This document shows, piece by piece, positions 8,562-17,554 of a stretch of DNA of 64,000 nt (the first letter of the stretch is position 1; every line of letters begins with the position of its first letter). The stretch covers positions 1,054,001 through 1,118,000 of the forward strand of contig NZ_CP133133.1 in NCBI RefSeq assembly GCF_030908625.1, written 5' to 3'. A program made the translations under genes and the position numbers. Under the pieces are notes generated by a model. The model was not told the DNA's origin. It saw only the letters and a program-made list of their open reading frames with translations, and ran no database searches. The stretch comes from Paludicola sp. MB14-C6 (GTDB taxonomy: Bacteria; Bacillota; Clostridia; Oscillospirales; Ruminococcaceae).

Positions 8562-9923
8562 ATGCCAACTACCGGAAATGTTCCAGTCATCCCCGAATAT
8601 ATTACTGTTCATTTAGGTAAACCAGATCAACCTGCTCAAAATATTCAAGTTCCGTTTACCGATTATATTAAAAACGTTGCTTCAAGCGAAATTTACCCAA
8701 CTTGGCCGGAAGAAGCAATTCGAGCAAATCTATATGCACAAATTACTTATGTTTTAAACCGCATCTATACCGAATGGTATCGTAGTAAAGGTTATAATTT
8801 TGATATAACCAACTCAACTCAATATGATCAAGCTTTTGTAGCCGGAAGAGAAGTATTTGATAATATCAGTTTGATTGTTGACGATATTTTCAATTCTTAT
8901 GTTGTAAAGCAAGGCAGTATCGAACCGTATTTTACAGCTTTTTGCAATGGTACAACAAGTACTTGTGACGGTTTATCTCAATGGGGAACAGTAGATTTAG
9001 CGAAAAAAGGTTATACTCCTTATAAAATACTACAAAACTATTATGGCAACGACATAAACATAAAAACAGATGTACGTGTGCAAAACATATTGCAATCTTA
9101 CCCTGGAACTCCTCTTAAGCTTGGAATGTCAAGCAATGAGGTTAAAATTCTTCAAGTACAGTTGAATCGTATTCGAAGAAATTACCCATCTATTACAAAG
9201 ATTGCACAAACAGACGGAAATTTCGGAGAAGATACTGAAAAAGCTGTTAAGGATTTTCAAAAGATATTTAACCTAACGCCCGACGGTATAGTTGGAAAAT
9301 CTACGTGGTATAAGATTAAAGGTATTTATAATGGTGTAAAGCGTCTATCAGAGCTTACCTCTGAAGGCGTTAAATTAGAAGAAGTACGTGGTGTATATCC
9401 TACTCAACTCAAAGAGGGAGCTACAGGAGATGCCGTTAGAGAAATACAATATTATTTAGATATCATAGGCTATTTTAATCCTACCATTCCTTTTGTTAAA
9501 ATGGATGGCGTTTTTGGACCTGAAACAACCGATTCAGTTAAAGCATTTCAAAAATCATATGGATTAAGCGTTGATGGAATCGTTGGAAAAGAAACTCGCA
9601 ATAAAATGAGTAGTATTTATTTAGACATTGTTCGTTCGCTTCCGGCCGGATATGAAGGTGAAAAAGCAGAATACTATCCTGGATTTGTTTTGAAGCAAGG
9701 TATGCGAGACGATAATATCAAAGACTTACAACGGTACTTAATTTTCATTGCGGAAAATGATCCAAGAATTCCAAAGACTTCAGTGACCGGTTATTTTGGA
9801 AATGTTACCAAGCAAGCAGTTTTAGCTTTTCAAAAATATTATGGACTAGACACAACCGGTCAAGTTGGACCAATAACTTGGAATAAAATCGGTGATACAT
9901 ATAATGAATTAAAAGGTCTATAA
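8562..9923 (+). CDS. SpoIID/LytB-like domain protein with three peptidoglycan-binding repeats
   Basis: 453-residue protein. Residues about 10-165 resemble the SpoIID/LytB region (VPFTDYIKNVASSEIYPTWPEEAIRANLYAQITYVLNR, then a later CDGLSQWGTVDLAKKGYTPYKILQNYYG), the architecture of spore-envelope amidase activators and lytic transglycosylases. Three PG_binding_1 repeats follow, each with the LGMSSNEVKILQ...DGNFGEDTEKAVKDFQ...DGIVGKSTW pattern (about 185-265, 280-365, 375-450). There is no signal peptide or anchor, which fits a mother-cell-made spore protein. ATG at 8562 is preceded by AAAGGTG. Monocistronic, closed by a strong terminator. The spore assignment is inference, helped by the candidate sigma-K-type promoter and the neighbouring ger operon. 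Confidence 0.75.
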   Translation: MPTTGNVPVIPEYITVHLGKPDQPAQNIQVPFTDYIKNVASSEIYPTWPEEAIRANLYAQITYVLNRIYTEWYRSKGYNFDITNSTQYDQAFVAGREVFDNISLIVDDIFNSYVVKQGSIEPYFTAFCNGTTSTCDGLSQWGTVDLAKKGYTPYKILQNYYGNDINIKTDVRVQNILQSYPGTPLKLGMSSNEVKILQVQLNRIRRNYPSITKIAQTDGNFGEDTEKAVKDFQKIFNLTPDGIVGKSTWYKIKGIYNGVKRLSELTSEGVKLEEVRGVYPTQLKEGATGDAVREIQYYLDIIGYFNPTIPFVKMDGVFGPETTDSVKAFQKSYGLSVDGIVGKETRNKMSSIYLDIVRSLPAGYEGEKAEYYPGFVLKQGMRDDNIKDLQRYLIFIAENDPRIPKTSVTGYFGNVTKQAVLAFQKYYGLDTTGQVGPITWNKIGDTYNELKGL

Positions 9924-9930
9924 AAAAATG

Positions 9931-9960
9931 TAGCGACCAAAGAAAAATCTTTGGTCGCTA
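9931..9960. terminator. Bidirectional intrinsic terminator
   Basis: Thirteen-base-pair stem TAGCGACCAAAGA / TCTTTGGTCGCTA with an AAAA loop. T-rich tails lie on both sides (TTTAT on plus, CATTTTTTTA on minus). It serves the SpoIID-like gene on plus and, apparently, the tiny ORF 9976-10035 on minus. Confidence 0.85.
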
Positions 9961-9975
9961 TTTATGTCTATTTAA

Positions 9976-10035
9976 TTATCGGCACATAAAGCCAAGGCAC
10001 TTATAAATATAGTTCATAAAATTAGAAAAACACAT
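9976..10035 (-). CDS. Candidate 19-residue small protein
   Basis: ATG at 10035 encodes MCFSNFMNYIYKCLGFMCR and stops with TAA at 9976. A perfect AAGGAGG lies 9 nt upstream, better than most ribosome sites in this window, and the bidirectional terminator follows 16 nt after the stop. The peptide is aromatic and sulfur-rich (three Cys, three Met). An inverted repeat TTGTC-N7-GACAA lies 24 nt upstream of its start. No family is recognised. It could be a small membrane-interacting peptide or a leader peptide; expression is unproven. Confidence 0.45.
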   Translation of the reverse strand: MCFSNFMNYIYKCLGFMCR

Positions 10036-10058
10036 ATAGAGTAACCTCCTTAATAAAT

Positions 10059-10075
10059 TTGTCTCTCGAGGACAA
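10059..10075. promoter_or_regulatory. Inverted repeat TTGTC-N7-GACAA, possible operator
   Basis: Perfect 5-bp arms around CTCTCGA, directly ahead of the AAGGAGG of the 19-codon ORF. Position suits an operator or leader hairpin. No regulator is assigned. Confidence 0.3.
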
Positions 10076-10265
10076 TTAAATAGTAACAAATTGTAACCTA
10101 TTTTGCAATAGTAATCTTTTGGAAACTAGATATTACCAAAAGATAATTCAATTATCTATTCTTTGTTTATTGCATTAAAACGCCTAAAACTAAGGTATTT
10201 ACAAATTCAATTCTGTTAATCGCCGAACACATGTTAGTAGCTACTTCATAAATTGATCATTCAAA

Positions 10266-10307
10266 GGCAGCTAAGGGGGGGGAACAAATTGTTACTATTT
10301 AGCTGCC
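10266..10307 (-). terminator. Hairpin after the germinant-receptor operon
   Basis: Nine-base-pair arms GGCAGCTAA / TTAGCTGCC enclosing 24 nt that include a run of eight Gs (eight Cs on the minus strand). It lies 16 nt after the GerB-like stop. The tail on minus is only TTTG, so termination may be weak. The rest of 10080-10265 is AT-rich, with one loose inverted repeat (ATCTTTTGG / CCAAAAGAT, about 10111-10143) of unknown role. Confidence 0.45.
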
Positions 10308-10322
10308 GTAATCTTCTGCTAT

Positions 10323-11450
10323 CTATGATAATTCATTGACCATTTTATTATTTTTTTGTGATGAAGTAGCTTTTCGCTGCTTACGTGTCTTCACCTCTGC
10401 TGTAATCCAAATCAAAGTAGGAATAACAACTTGAAACGGGATAGCATAATAGCCATAATAATTTATAAAATTGATTTCTTGTGTTGTCCCTCTATATAAC
10501 ATACTGGTTAATGCAAATATGAGTACAGCACACGGGACAATTAGAAGCTTATAATCATCTATCTTAACTAATTTTGTAATTCCTTTTGCCGCTCCAATTA
10601 AACAAATAACGATCTTTCCTACCCCGCTTAATACATAAGTTAAGGCTACTGTACTTTCAAAACGAGAAAGCGATTCATTAATGTTAATAAGCTTTACAAC
10701 ATAATACGATGGATATGGTTGTAGTCCTACTGCTTCACAACCACCTACCGTCAAATTACGCATACTAACAATAAATAAAAGTAACGCCATTATTCCTAGT
10801 GATGAAAAATAAATTTTATACGGATTTTCTTTTTTGGGAATATAAGAAGCCAAAGTTAAAAATACAACAGTTTCCGCAAAAGGAAATGCATACACCTTAT
10901 ATGCATTTTTCAGTAATTCGTTAAAATTATGCTCCAAAACGGGCAGTAAATTTTCAAATCGCATATTTTTTATAGATACCACAGTAGTTACTGCAATTAC
11001 AATACATGCTAATAAGAAAACCAAAGTTGTCCATTTGCTTAAAGAATAAACACCTTTTTTTGCTACATATATCAACACGGGTATCATAATCAGCATGATT
11101 CCTAATTCAGGGCTTTCGGGCATTTGCCAATATACGACAAAGCCTGAATAATTTTTTACAACTAAAGCACCTAAATGCAAGCAATACCATACAAACAATA
11201 TTGTAAGAATACTACCAAATACTTTTCCAAATAGAATTTGCATAATATCATAAATGTTTTTACTTGGATAAAGATGCATAATTCTTGCATATAGCAAAGC
11301 TAACGGAATCGTTAAAGCATAAGCTATCAACAAAGAAATCCATGTGTCTTGTTTTACTTTACTTCCAAACCCCAAGATTGCTGTGCTTCCGAAGATAAAC
11401 ACACAAATTAGCAATATTGCTCTGCGAGAGGTTAGATATTTCTTCTCCAT
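10323..11450 (-). CDS. Spore germinant receptor B subunit (GerAB/GerKB-type permease)
   Basis: Integral inner-spore-membrane protein of the endospore germination permease family (APC superfamily), 375 residues with about ten helices. It opens with LTSRRAILLICVFIFGSTAILG, typical of GerB subunits, which start with an unwound helix 1. B subunits bind or transmit the germinant signal together with the A and C subunits. ATG at 11450 follows AAAGGA. Last gene of the operon A-C-D-B, 21 nt after the small D-like gene. The germinant (amino acid, bile salt or other) cannot be told from sequence. Confidence 0.92.
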   Translation of the reverse strand: MEKKYLTSRRAILLICVFIFGSTAILGFGSKVKQDTWISLLIAYALTIPLALLYARIMHLYPSKNIYDIMQILFGKVFGSILTILFVWYCLHLGALVVKNYSGFVVYWQMPESPELGIMLIMIPVLIYVAKKGVYSLSKWTTLVFLLACIVIAVTTVVSIKNMRFENLLPVLEHNFNELLKNAYKVYAFPFAETVVFLTLASYIPKKENPYKIYFSSLGIMALLLFIVSMRNLTVGGCEAVGLQPYPSYYVVKLININESLSRFESTVALTYVLSGVGKIVICLIGAAKGITKLVKIDDYKLLIVPCAVLIFALTSMLYRGTTQEINFINYYGYYAIPFQVVIPTLIWITAEVKTRKQRKATSSQKNNKMVNELS

Positions 11451-11471
11451 TATAAAATCCTTTCCAATTGT

Positions 11472-11690
11472 CTATTTAACAAAGAGATTTATAATATCAT
11501 ACGTGTTAATTAATTCAAAATTTAATGACTTTAAAACAAGAACAGTCGAAGTCAATATTATTACTGAAATATAAAATACACAATAAGATTTATGCGCCTT
11601 ATTTTTCTTTATATTAGGTATTAAATCAAAAACAATTACTCCAATAAAAAGAGCTATTATTAAAAAAGTAACCATAATCACCTCTATCAT
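11472..11690 (-). CDS. Small two-helix membrane protein, Ger receptor D-subunit-like
   Basis: Up to 72 residues with two hydrophobic helices (about 5-24 and 40-58) and a short Lys-rich loop (NIKKNKAHK). The ATG at 11690 overlaps the GerC stop by 4 nt; the ATG at 11675 has GAGGTGATT just before it and is a plausible alternative. Several Bacillus germinant-receptor operons carry a small two-helix D protein that modulates receptor output; this gene has the right size and place, but I assign it by context, not by sequence similarity. Confidence 0.6.
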   Translation of the reverse strand: MIEVIMVTFLIIALFIGVIVFDLIPNIKKNKAHKSYCVFYISVIILTSTVLVLKSLNFELINTYDIINLFVK

Positions 11691-12823
11691 TCAACTAGAC
11701 CTGTACTTAATATTCTAGATCGACAGTTTACTTGTACATCACATTGTGGATATAAGGTATCCCATTGTGGCTCTAAGGTTTTCCATAACTTGTAATCTTT
11801 AAAATAGATTGATTTTGCAACTCCTATATAATCGCTGTTATACTTTTGTTGAGAAATTTCAACGGCATTAGTTACCTTTTTGTTAATGGATTCATTAATC
11901 GCAGACTCGATTTTCAGAATATCTTTTGGGGTTGCAACAACAATATCTTCTTGCTTTTCAACAATAGTACCTTCTAATAAAATATCCAAAAAATAAGTTG
12001 CCTTACCATTCTTATACTCAACGTTTCTTTTTGTACTGCTATCCATAATTTCAAAAGATACATCATCTTTACCATTTTGGTTAATATCAAACGCCAAAGT
12101 ACCTTTAATTACTCTATCAATTGTAAACATTACATATTTGGCTTCATCGCCAGTAATATATCCAATCAGTTTATCTTTTTTAAAAATAGCTAGACCTTCC
12201 ACAATTGTAATCTTTTTTTTATTTTCTTCTTTTAACTGTATAACTGGTAGGAGTAATGATTGTTTGTTTCTTTGCAGCTGATTGTGTACTTCGTACTCCT
12301 TCATGCCTATTAGTGCATTTGAACGATGTGTATCTTCTTGAACAATTTCAGTAATTACATGGGATATGACTTTCCCCGTTATTTCTTTTGCTTGAAATAC
12401 ATCTTTCGCCTCAAAATCCTTTGTTACAAATACCAAAAATGTTTCTCTTGGTTCATGGTCACGAGCAAAAAAGTCCATAAGCTCTTTGATTCCTTTTTCT
12501 TTTGCAACATGGCCGCAAATAATTAAAACTTTAGCATTTCCAAAATATAATTTACTCGGTAATTTTCTCTTTACCTTTCTAATTGCTGTAAAAACTGTAG
12601 TTCCCTTTGATTCCACAACTGCAGTACTAACACCTGTTTGCTTTGAGGAATTAATTGTATCTATTATTTCAAAAGTTAAATTATATTGCTTTTCAACTTC
12701 ATCATAATCGACAGCTACACCGGTTACAATTGTCATTTCATTTAATCCTTCATAGCTCCAGCAACCGGTTAGTAAAATGCATGGTATCAATACTATTATA
12801 AAAACTGATAAAATCTTTTTCAT
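11687..12823 (-). CDS. Spore germinant receptor C subunit, Ger(x)C lipoprotein
   Basis: 378-residue lipoprotein of the GerAC/GerKC family, anchored on the outer face of the inner spore membrane. The signal peptide ends in a lipobox LLTGCW with the modified Cys near residue 21, followed by the family motif WSYEGLNEMTIVTGVAVDY. Full length for the family. It starts 2 nt after the GerA stop and overlaps the D-like gene by 4 nt, indicating coupled translation. Confidence 0.93.
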   Translation of the reverse strand: MKKILSVFIIVLIPCILLTGCWSYEGLNEMTIVTGVAVDYDEVEKQYNLTFEIIDTINSSKQTGVSTAVVESKGTTVFTAIRKVKRKLPSKLYFGNAKVLIICGHVAKEKGIKELMDFFARDHEPRETFLVFVTKDFEAKDVFQAKEITGKVISHVITEIVQEDTHRSNALIGMKEYEVHNQLQRNKQSLLLPVIQLKEENKKKITIVEGLAIFKKDKLIGYITGDEAKYVMFTIDRVIKGTLAFDINQNGKDDVSFEIMDSSTKRNVEYKNGKATYFLDILLEGTIVEKQEDIVVATPKDILKIESAINESINKKVTNAVEISQQKYNSDYIGVAKSIYFKDYKLWKTLEPQWDTLYPQCDVQVNCRSRILSTGLVE

Positions 12824-12825
12824 AA

Positions 12826-14361
12826 TTATATCTTCCTTTGACTTTTCTGCCGTAATGTATTATTAGTCAAATTCTTATCCCTAGTTTTCATAAACCACCA
12901 AGGAGATCGAATCAACGTATCTTTCGCATTTTGTAAAGTCAACTTTTCATCAGACAAAACGTAGGCAACGCCAAATGATTCCAAACTAAATATATGAGAC
13001 ATAAAAACAGCCACACCTAAAGAAATTCCAATAGAACCGAATAAGGAAGCCGATAATAATAAACTATATCGCATTATAAGTACCGGCCCACTCATTTTAG
13101 GAACTAACAAATTGGTAATACCTGCTATTGCTACAACAATTATTGTTGGAGAAGCTACCAGTCTTGCATTTACTGCTGCATCGCCAATAACCAATGCTCC
13201 AACGATACTTAGAGCTTGTCCTACACTGGATGGCATTCTAACCCCCGTTTCACGTAAAATATCAAAAACAACAAGCAAGACAAACAATTCCAAAGAAGCT
13301 GGCAAAGGAACAGTATTTTGGTCAACCGCAAAGTTTATAAGCAAGGATGATGGTAACATTTCAAAATGATATGCTACAACGGTTACATAAATTGCAGGAA
13401 CAAAAATTGTACAAAAGAATCCAATTAAGCGAAGTAATCTAGAAAAAGAGGAATAATAAAAATTTAAATAATAATCTTCATTATTTTGAAAATTCTCTAT
13501 AAACAAGTAAGGAACAGTTAATACAACTGGGGTACCATCCACAAATAAAGCAATTCTTCCCTCCATTAACTTGCCAACAACAACATCCGGTCTTTGTGTA
13601 TGCCCTGCTGTAGTAAAAGGGGATAGTTTTGAATTTTTAATCATTTCGGCTACATAGTTGCTGTCTATAATTGCATCAATTTTAATTCTACTTAATCTAT
13701 CCATCAAATCAGCTAAGATTTCAGGTTTTACTATACCGTCAATATAGCAAACACATGCTTTTGTTTGGGTTATTTCTCCTAATGTAACATATTGCATTTT
13801 TAATAAATTTGTACGAACTCTACGTCTAATCATAGATAAGTTTTTAAGCAATGCCTCAGAAAACCCCTCTTTTGGCCCTTGAATGATTTTTTCTGAATCA
13901 GGCTCGGCAATTGCCCGTGTTTCAAAGCTCTTGGTATTTAAAATTAAGGCTTCATCATATCCATCTATAAATAAAATGGTGTCGCCGTATGTGATTGATT
14001 GCACAATTGTAACCATATCGTTCGTTTTTTGAATCTCATTAATCAAAATAACTTGATTCATAATTGTTGTTATAATGCAATCATTATTTTCTAAAATAGT
14101 GGAAGAAAAAATAGGCCTGATGATATTCTCGTTAATAATAGTTGAGTTTACAAGGCCATCGCTGTACGCAATAAATCCTTTCCATAACTTATTGCTTCTA
14201 TTTTCAACGTTTCGATATACTATAGTATCTGTATTCTGAAATAAATTTTTGATTATTTTTTCATTGCATTTTAAATTTTTATCAAGCTTAATCTTTGATA
14301 ACTCACTATTTAATATATCAACCCGTTGGTTTACTATTGCTTGCTTTTTGGCTTTTTTCAT
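12826..14361 (-). CDS. Spore germinant receptor A subunit (GerAA family)
   Basis: 511-residue GerA-family protein. The large N-terminal hydrophilic domain (residues 1-310) contains the conserved PKEGFSEALLKNLSMIRRRVRTNLLKMQYVTLG stretch and EGRIALFVDGTPVVLTVPYLF; four to five helices follow (about 310-470), including LPASLELFVLLVVFDILRETGVRMP. The family forms the nutrient-gated ion channel core of germinant receptors. ATG at 14361 follows GAGGTG. First gene of the operon, behind a good sigma-G-type promoter. Confidence 0.94.
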   Translation of the reverse strand: MKKAKKQAIVNQRVDILNSELSKIKLDKNLKCNEKIIKNLFQNTDTIVYRNVENRSNKLWKGFIAYSDGLVNSTIINENIIRPIFSSTILENNDCIITTIMNQVILINEIQKTNDMVTIVQSITYGDTILFIDGYDEALILNTKSFETRAIAEPDSEKIIQGPKEGFSEALLKNLSMIRRRVRTNLLKMQYVTLGEITQTKACVCYIDGIVKPEILADLMDRLSRIKIDAIIDSNYVAEMIKNSKLSPFTTAGHTQRPDVVVGKLMEGRIALFVDGTPVVLTVPYLFIENFQNNEDYYLNFYYSSFSRLLRLIGFFCTIFVPAIYVTVVAYHFEMLPSSLLINFAVDQNTVPLPASLELFVLLVVFDILRETGVRMPSSVGQALSIVGALVIGDAAVNARLVASPTIIVVAIAGITNLLVPKMSGPVLIMRYSLLLSASLFGSIGISLGVAVFMSHIFSLESFGVAYVLSDEKLTLQNAKDTLIRSPWWFMKTRDKNLTNNTLRQKSQRKI

Positions 14362-14390
14362 ATAAACACCTCGATTTATGCATATTATTT

Positions 14391-14421
14391 CTAGTATGTT
14401 TCTTATTTAAAGTAATATACA
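14391..14421 (-). promoter_or_regulatory. Sigma-G-type promoter of the germinant-receptor operon
   Basis: On the minus strand TGTATA (containing GTATA), 18 nt, then CATACTA. This matches the forespore sigma-G consensus (GHATR-N18-CATWHTA) at every defined position. The -10 lies 30 nt before the GerA start. Forespore expression is what ger operons need. Confidence 0.75.
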
Positions 14422-14504
14422 GTACCATTTATTTTGATCGAAAATAATATTATGTTGCATTTATCTTTAGACTTACTAAAACAAATTATCTAATTTTGCT
14501 GATT

Positions 14505-14535
14505 CATACAATTTTTTTTATTGTATGAATATAAT
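14505..14535 (+). promoter_or_regulatory. Promoter region of the nonulosonate operon (sigma type uncertain)
   Basis: CATACAAT at 14505-14512 equals the sigma-E -10 consensus but lacks a convincing -35 at 14 nt. A TATAAT at 14530-14535 could serve sigma-A with a poor -35 (TACAAT). CATACAAT also pairs with ATTGTATG downstream to form a hairpin over a T-run. Which element drives pseB is open. Confidence 0.35.
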
Positions 14536-14586
14536 GAATAATGAAACTACGAAATAGTAAATTTGAGTAATAAAGTGAGATTAATT

Positions 14587-15576
14587 ATGATAAATAATAA
14601 AACAATTTTAATTACTGGTGGAACTGGTTCTTTTGGCAAAGCATTTTCTCGTTATCTTCTTGAAAACTATGAACCAAAGAAGGTAATTATCTTTTCAAGA
14701 GATGAATATAAGCAATGGCAAATGAAAAACGAATTTAGTGAATATACGGATAAAATGCGCTATTTCATTGGTGATGTTCGAGATAAAGAAAGGCTCTCTC
14801 GTGCATTTCATAACGTAGACTATGTGGTGCACGCAGCGGCAATGAAACAAGTCCCTGCTTGTGAATATAATCCTTTTGAAGCAGTCAAAACAAATGTACA
14901 CGGTGCACAAAATGTAATTGATGCCGCCATTGATATGGGAATACAAAAAGTGGTTGCTTTATCTACTGATAAAGCTGTCAATCCAATTAACCTATATGGC
15001 GGAACAAAGCTTGTTTCCGATAAGCTTTTCATTTCAGCCAATGCGTATGCAGGCTCAAGTAATACTTGTTTTAGTATTGTTCGATACGGCAATGTTTCGG
15101 GTAGTCGTGGGTCAATTATTCCCTATTTTCGGTCACTTATAGAAACAGGGGGAGGCATATTGCCAATTACAGATTGTAGAATGACACGCTTTTGGATTAC
15201 GCTTGAAGAAGGCGTTCAGCTTGTTTTAAAAGCATTAAGCGAATCAATTGGCGGTGAAACCTATATTGCCAAACTACCATCTTTTAAGGTTACCGATTTA
15301 GCAAAAGCAATCTGCCCGTGTTGTAAATTTGAAGAAATCGGTATTCGAGAAGGCGAAAAACTGCATGAAGTTATGATTACAAAAGAAGATTCGTTTTCCA
15401 CATATGAGTTTGATCAGCATTATATTATTTTCCCACATATGGATTGGTGTAATATACAAAAATACAATCTACAAAACTCCAAAAAAGTAGAAGATGGATT
15501 CGAATACAGCTCTGGTACTAATACGCAATGGCTTGATATCGAAGAGCTTAAAAGGCGACTGGATTTTATTCAATGA
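14587..15576 (+). CDS. pseB: UDP-GlcNAc 4,6-dehydratase/5-epimerase (PseB type)
   Basis: Short-chain dehydrogenase-fold enzyme that opens the pseudaminic-acid pathway by converting UDP-GlcNAc to the 4-keto-6-deoxy-L-arabino sugar. NAD(P) motif TGGTGSFGKAF at the N terminus, catalytic region STDKAVNPINLYGGTKLVSDKLF with the YxxxK pair, and TRFWITLEEGV in the substrate domain, as in PseB/FlaA1. The 329-residue length is right. The frame extends to a TTG at 14563; ATG 14587 is chosen because the family starts about there and AGTGAG precedes it. First gene of the glycosylation operon; the next gene starts 19 nt after its stop. Confidence 0.9.
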   Translation: MINNKTILITGGTGSFGKAFSRYLLENYEPKKVIIFSRDEYKQWQMKNEFSEYTDKMRYFIGDVRDKERLSRAFHNVDYVVHAAAMKQVPACEYNPFEAVKTNVHGAQNVIDAAIDMGIQKVVALSTDKAVNPINLYGGTKLVSDKLFISANAYAGSSNTCFSIVRYGNVSGSRGSIIPYFRSLIETGGGILPITDCRMTRFWITLEEGVQLVLKALSESIGGETYIAKLPSFKVTDLAKAICPCCKFEEIGIREGEKLHEVMITKEDSFSTYEFDQHYIIFPHMDWCNIQKYNLQNSKKVEDGFEYSSGTNTQWLDIEELKRRLDFIQ

Positions 15577-15595
15577 ATACGAAAAGGAGCTTGAT

Positions 15596-16327
15596 ATGAA
15601 AAAGAAAGTTGAAGTTATCATTCAAGCTCGCATGGGCTCCACACGACTTCCAGGAAAAGTAATGCTGAATTTGTGTGGAAAGCCTGTGCTATGGCATGTT
15701 TTACAACGAGTAAAGCAGGCGAAAAAAGTGGATGATATTATAGTGGCAACATCAAACTTACAAGCAGATGATATAATTGCAGACTACTTGAATTCGATTG
15801 ATACAAAATGTTTTCGTGGGGATGAAAGCGATGTGCTTTCAAGATATTATTATGCCACCAAAAAATATCCTGCCGATGCCATTATCAGAATTACGGCAGA
15901 TTGCCCTTTAATTGACCCTAATGTAATAGATGATGTCGTTTCTTGTTTTTTCACACATTCCTGTAAATATGCATCTAATTTTAGTCAAAAACGTAGTTTT
16001 CCCAGAGGATTGGATTGTGAAATATTTTCGTTTCAGTTGTTAGAACGTGCCTTTCATGAAGCAACGGAAGATTTTGAACGAGAGCATGTTACCCCTTTCA
16101 TGTATTGGAAGCAACATAAAATTGCAACAATTGAAAACAAAGAAGATTACTCCGATATGCGATGGACATTGGATACTCTTGAAGATTTTGAACTGATTCA
16201 AGCAATCTATCATCAGTTTTATCATGGTGAGCATAACTTTTATATGAAGGAAATTTACTCCTTTTTAAAGAGTAATCCTCAAATCATGCTACTGAACCAA
16301 GAAATTCAGCAAAAACCGGTGAAATAA
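15596..16327 (+). CDS. SpsF-like cytidylyltransferase (probable CMP-nonulosonate synthetase)
   Basis: 243-residue nucleotidyltransferase of the SpsF/CMP-sugar family, expected to activate the final nonulosonic acid as its CMP derivative. N-terminal nucleotide-binding motif VIIQARMGSTRLPGKVM, then IIRITADCPLIDP for metal and sugar binding, and MRWTLDTLEDFELI near the C terminus. Start is ATG 15596 with AAAAGGAG 6 nt upstream; the upstream in-frame extension overlaps pseB and is rejected. SpsF is part of the Bacillus subtilis spore-polysaccharide (sps) operon, which supports a spore role. It fills the PseF step, since no other cytidylyltransferase is seen. Confidence 0.82.
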   Translation: MKKKVEVIIQARMGSTRLPGKVMLNLCGKPVLWHVLQRVKQAKKVDDIIVATSNLQADDIIADYLNSIDTKCFRGDESDVLSRYYYATKKYPADAIIRITADCPLIDPNVIDDVVSCFFTHSCKYASNFSQKRSFPRGLDCEIFSFQLLERAFHEATEDFEREHVTPFMYWKQHKIATIENKEDYSDMRWTLDTLEDFELIQAIYHQFYHGEHNFYMKEIYSFLKSNPQIMLLNQEIQQKPVK

Positions 16328-16346
16328 AGAAAGGGGAGTATTCTTT

Positions 16347-17549
16347 TTGAAGATAAAAAGCGAACTTGCTATTTACGGTGGAGAACCAATTCGAAACAAA
16401 CGTTTGAACTATGGTAAACAATATATTGATCAAAATGATATTGAGGCTGTTTGTGCGGTATTAAAAAGCGATTACTTAACTTGCGGACCTGAAATACCCC
16501 ACATGGAGCACAAATTATGCGAGGTAACGGGTGCTAAATTTGCGGTTGCAGTTTCAAATGGCACAGCTGCCTTACATATTGCTTGTTTAGCCGCAGGTAT
16601 TGGTAAAGGCGATGAAGTTATTGTTTCCTCTATTACTTTTGCGGCTTCGGCAAATTGTATACTATATTGCGGAGCCACACCCGTATTTGCCGATATTGAT
16701 CACGATACTTGGAATATATCGATTGCCAATGTAGAGCAAAAAATAACGAGCAAAACAAAAGCAATTATTGCAGTAGATTTTATGGGGCAAGCAGCAGCAT
16801 TAAATGAACTGAAAGAAATATGCTTAAAGCATGAATTATTACTGATAGAAGATGCCGCTCACTCTATTAACACACGCTATGACGGTAACAACGTCGGAAG
16901 CATTGCTGATATAACAACATTCAGCTTTCATCCTGTAAAAACGATTACAGCCGGAGAAGGTGGCGCTGTTTTGACAAATGATATTGCTTTATATCGTAAA
17001 GCAATACTATATCGAGCACATGGCATTACCCGTGATGAAAATCTCCTAACGGATAAAAGCAACGGTAATTGGTACTATGAGCAACAATTATTAGGATATA
17101 ACTATCGTATTACCGATATCCAAGCTGCATTATGTTGCAGTCAACTAGATAAACTGGATGCCTTTTCTTGTAGAAGAAAAGAAATTGTTGCTTTTTATAA
17201 TCAAGAATTCAAAAATATCAACGAGATTATTCTTCCCAAAGAAATTAACCAATCTGATACAACAAGGCATCTTTATATTATTTACTTAAAATTAGAACTT
17301 CTTACTACAGACAGAAAAACAATATATGAAGCATTACAAGCAGAAAACATAGGTGTAAACGTCCATTATATACCTGTATACCGATTGCCTTATTATCAAA
17401 GTTTAGGCTACCCCAAAGGACTATGTCCAAATGCCGAAGATTTCTATGAAAGATGTATTACACTACCGCTTTTTTATTCCATGACAGATGATGATGCATG
17501 GGATGTTGTTTGTGGAGTTAGAAAAGTAATCAATTATTTTCGTAAATAG
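16347..17549 (+). CDS. pseC: PLP-dependent 4-aminotransferase (PseC type, DegT/DnrJ/EryC1 family)
   Basis: Transfers an amino group to C4 of the PseB product, giving UDP-4-amino-4,6-dideoxy-beta-L-AltNAc. About 400 residues. Motifs: SNGTAALHIACLAAGIG for phosphate binding, LLIEDAAHSI with the pyridine-nitrogen Asp, and SFHPVKTITAGEGGAVLT with the PLP lysine near residue 198. The first residues (YGGEPIRNKRLNYGKQYID) match PseC-type enzymes. Start is a TTG at 16347 with GGGGAG 8 nt upstream. It starts 19 nt after the SpsF-like gene. No PseH acetyltransferase follows, unlike most pseudaminate clusters. Confidence 0.9.
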   Translation: MKIKSELAIYGGEPIRNKRLNYGKQYIDQNDIEAVCAVLKSDYLTCGPEIPHMEHKLCEVTGAKFAVAVSNGTAALHIACLAAGIGKGDEVIVSSITFAASANCILYCGATPVFADIDHDTWNISIANVEQKITSKTKAIIAVDFMGQAAALNELKEICLKHELLLIEDAAHSINTRYDGNNVGSIADITTFSFHPVKTITAGEGGAVLTNDIALYRKAILYRAHGITRDENLLTDKSNGNWYYEQQLLGYNYRITDIQAALCCSQLDKLDAFSCRRKEIVAFYNQEFKNINEIILPKEINQSDTTRHLYIIYLKLELLTTDRKTIYEALQAENIGVNVHYIPVYRLPYYQSLGYPKGLCPNAEDFYERCITLPLFYSMTDDDAWDVVCGVRKVINYFRK

Positions 17550-17554
17550 CAAAT

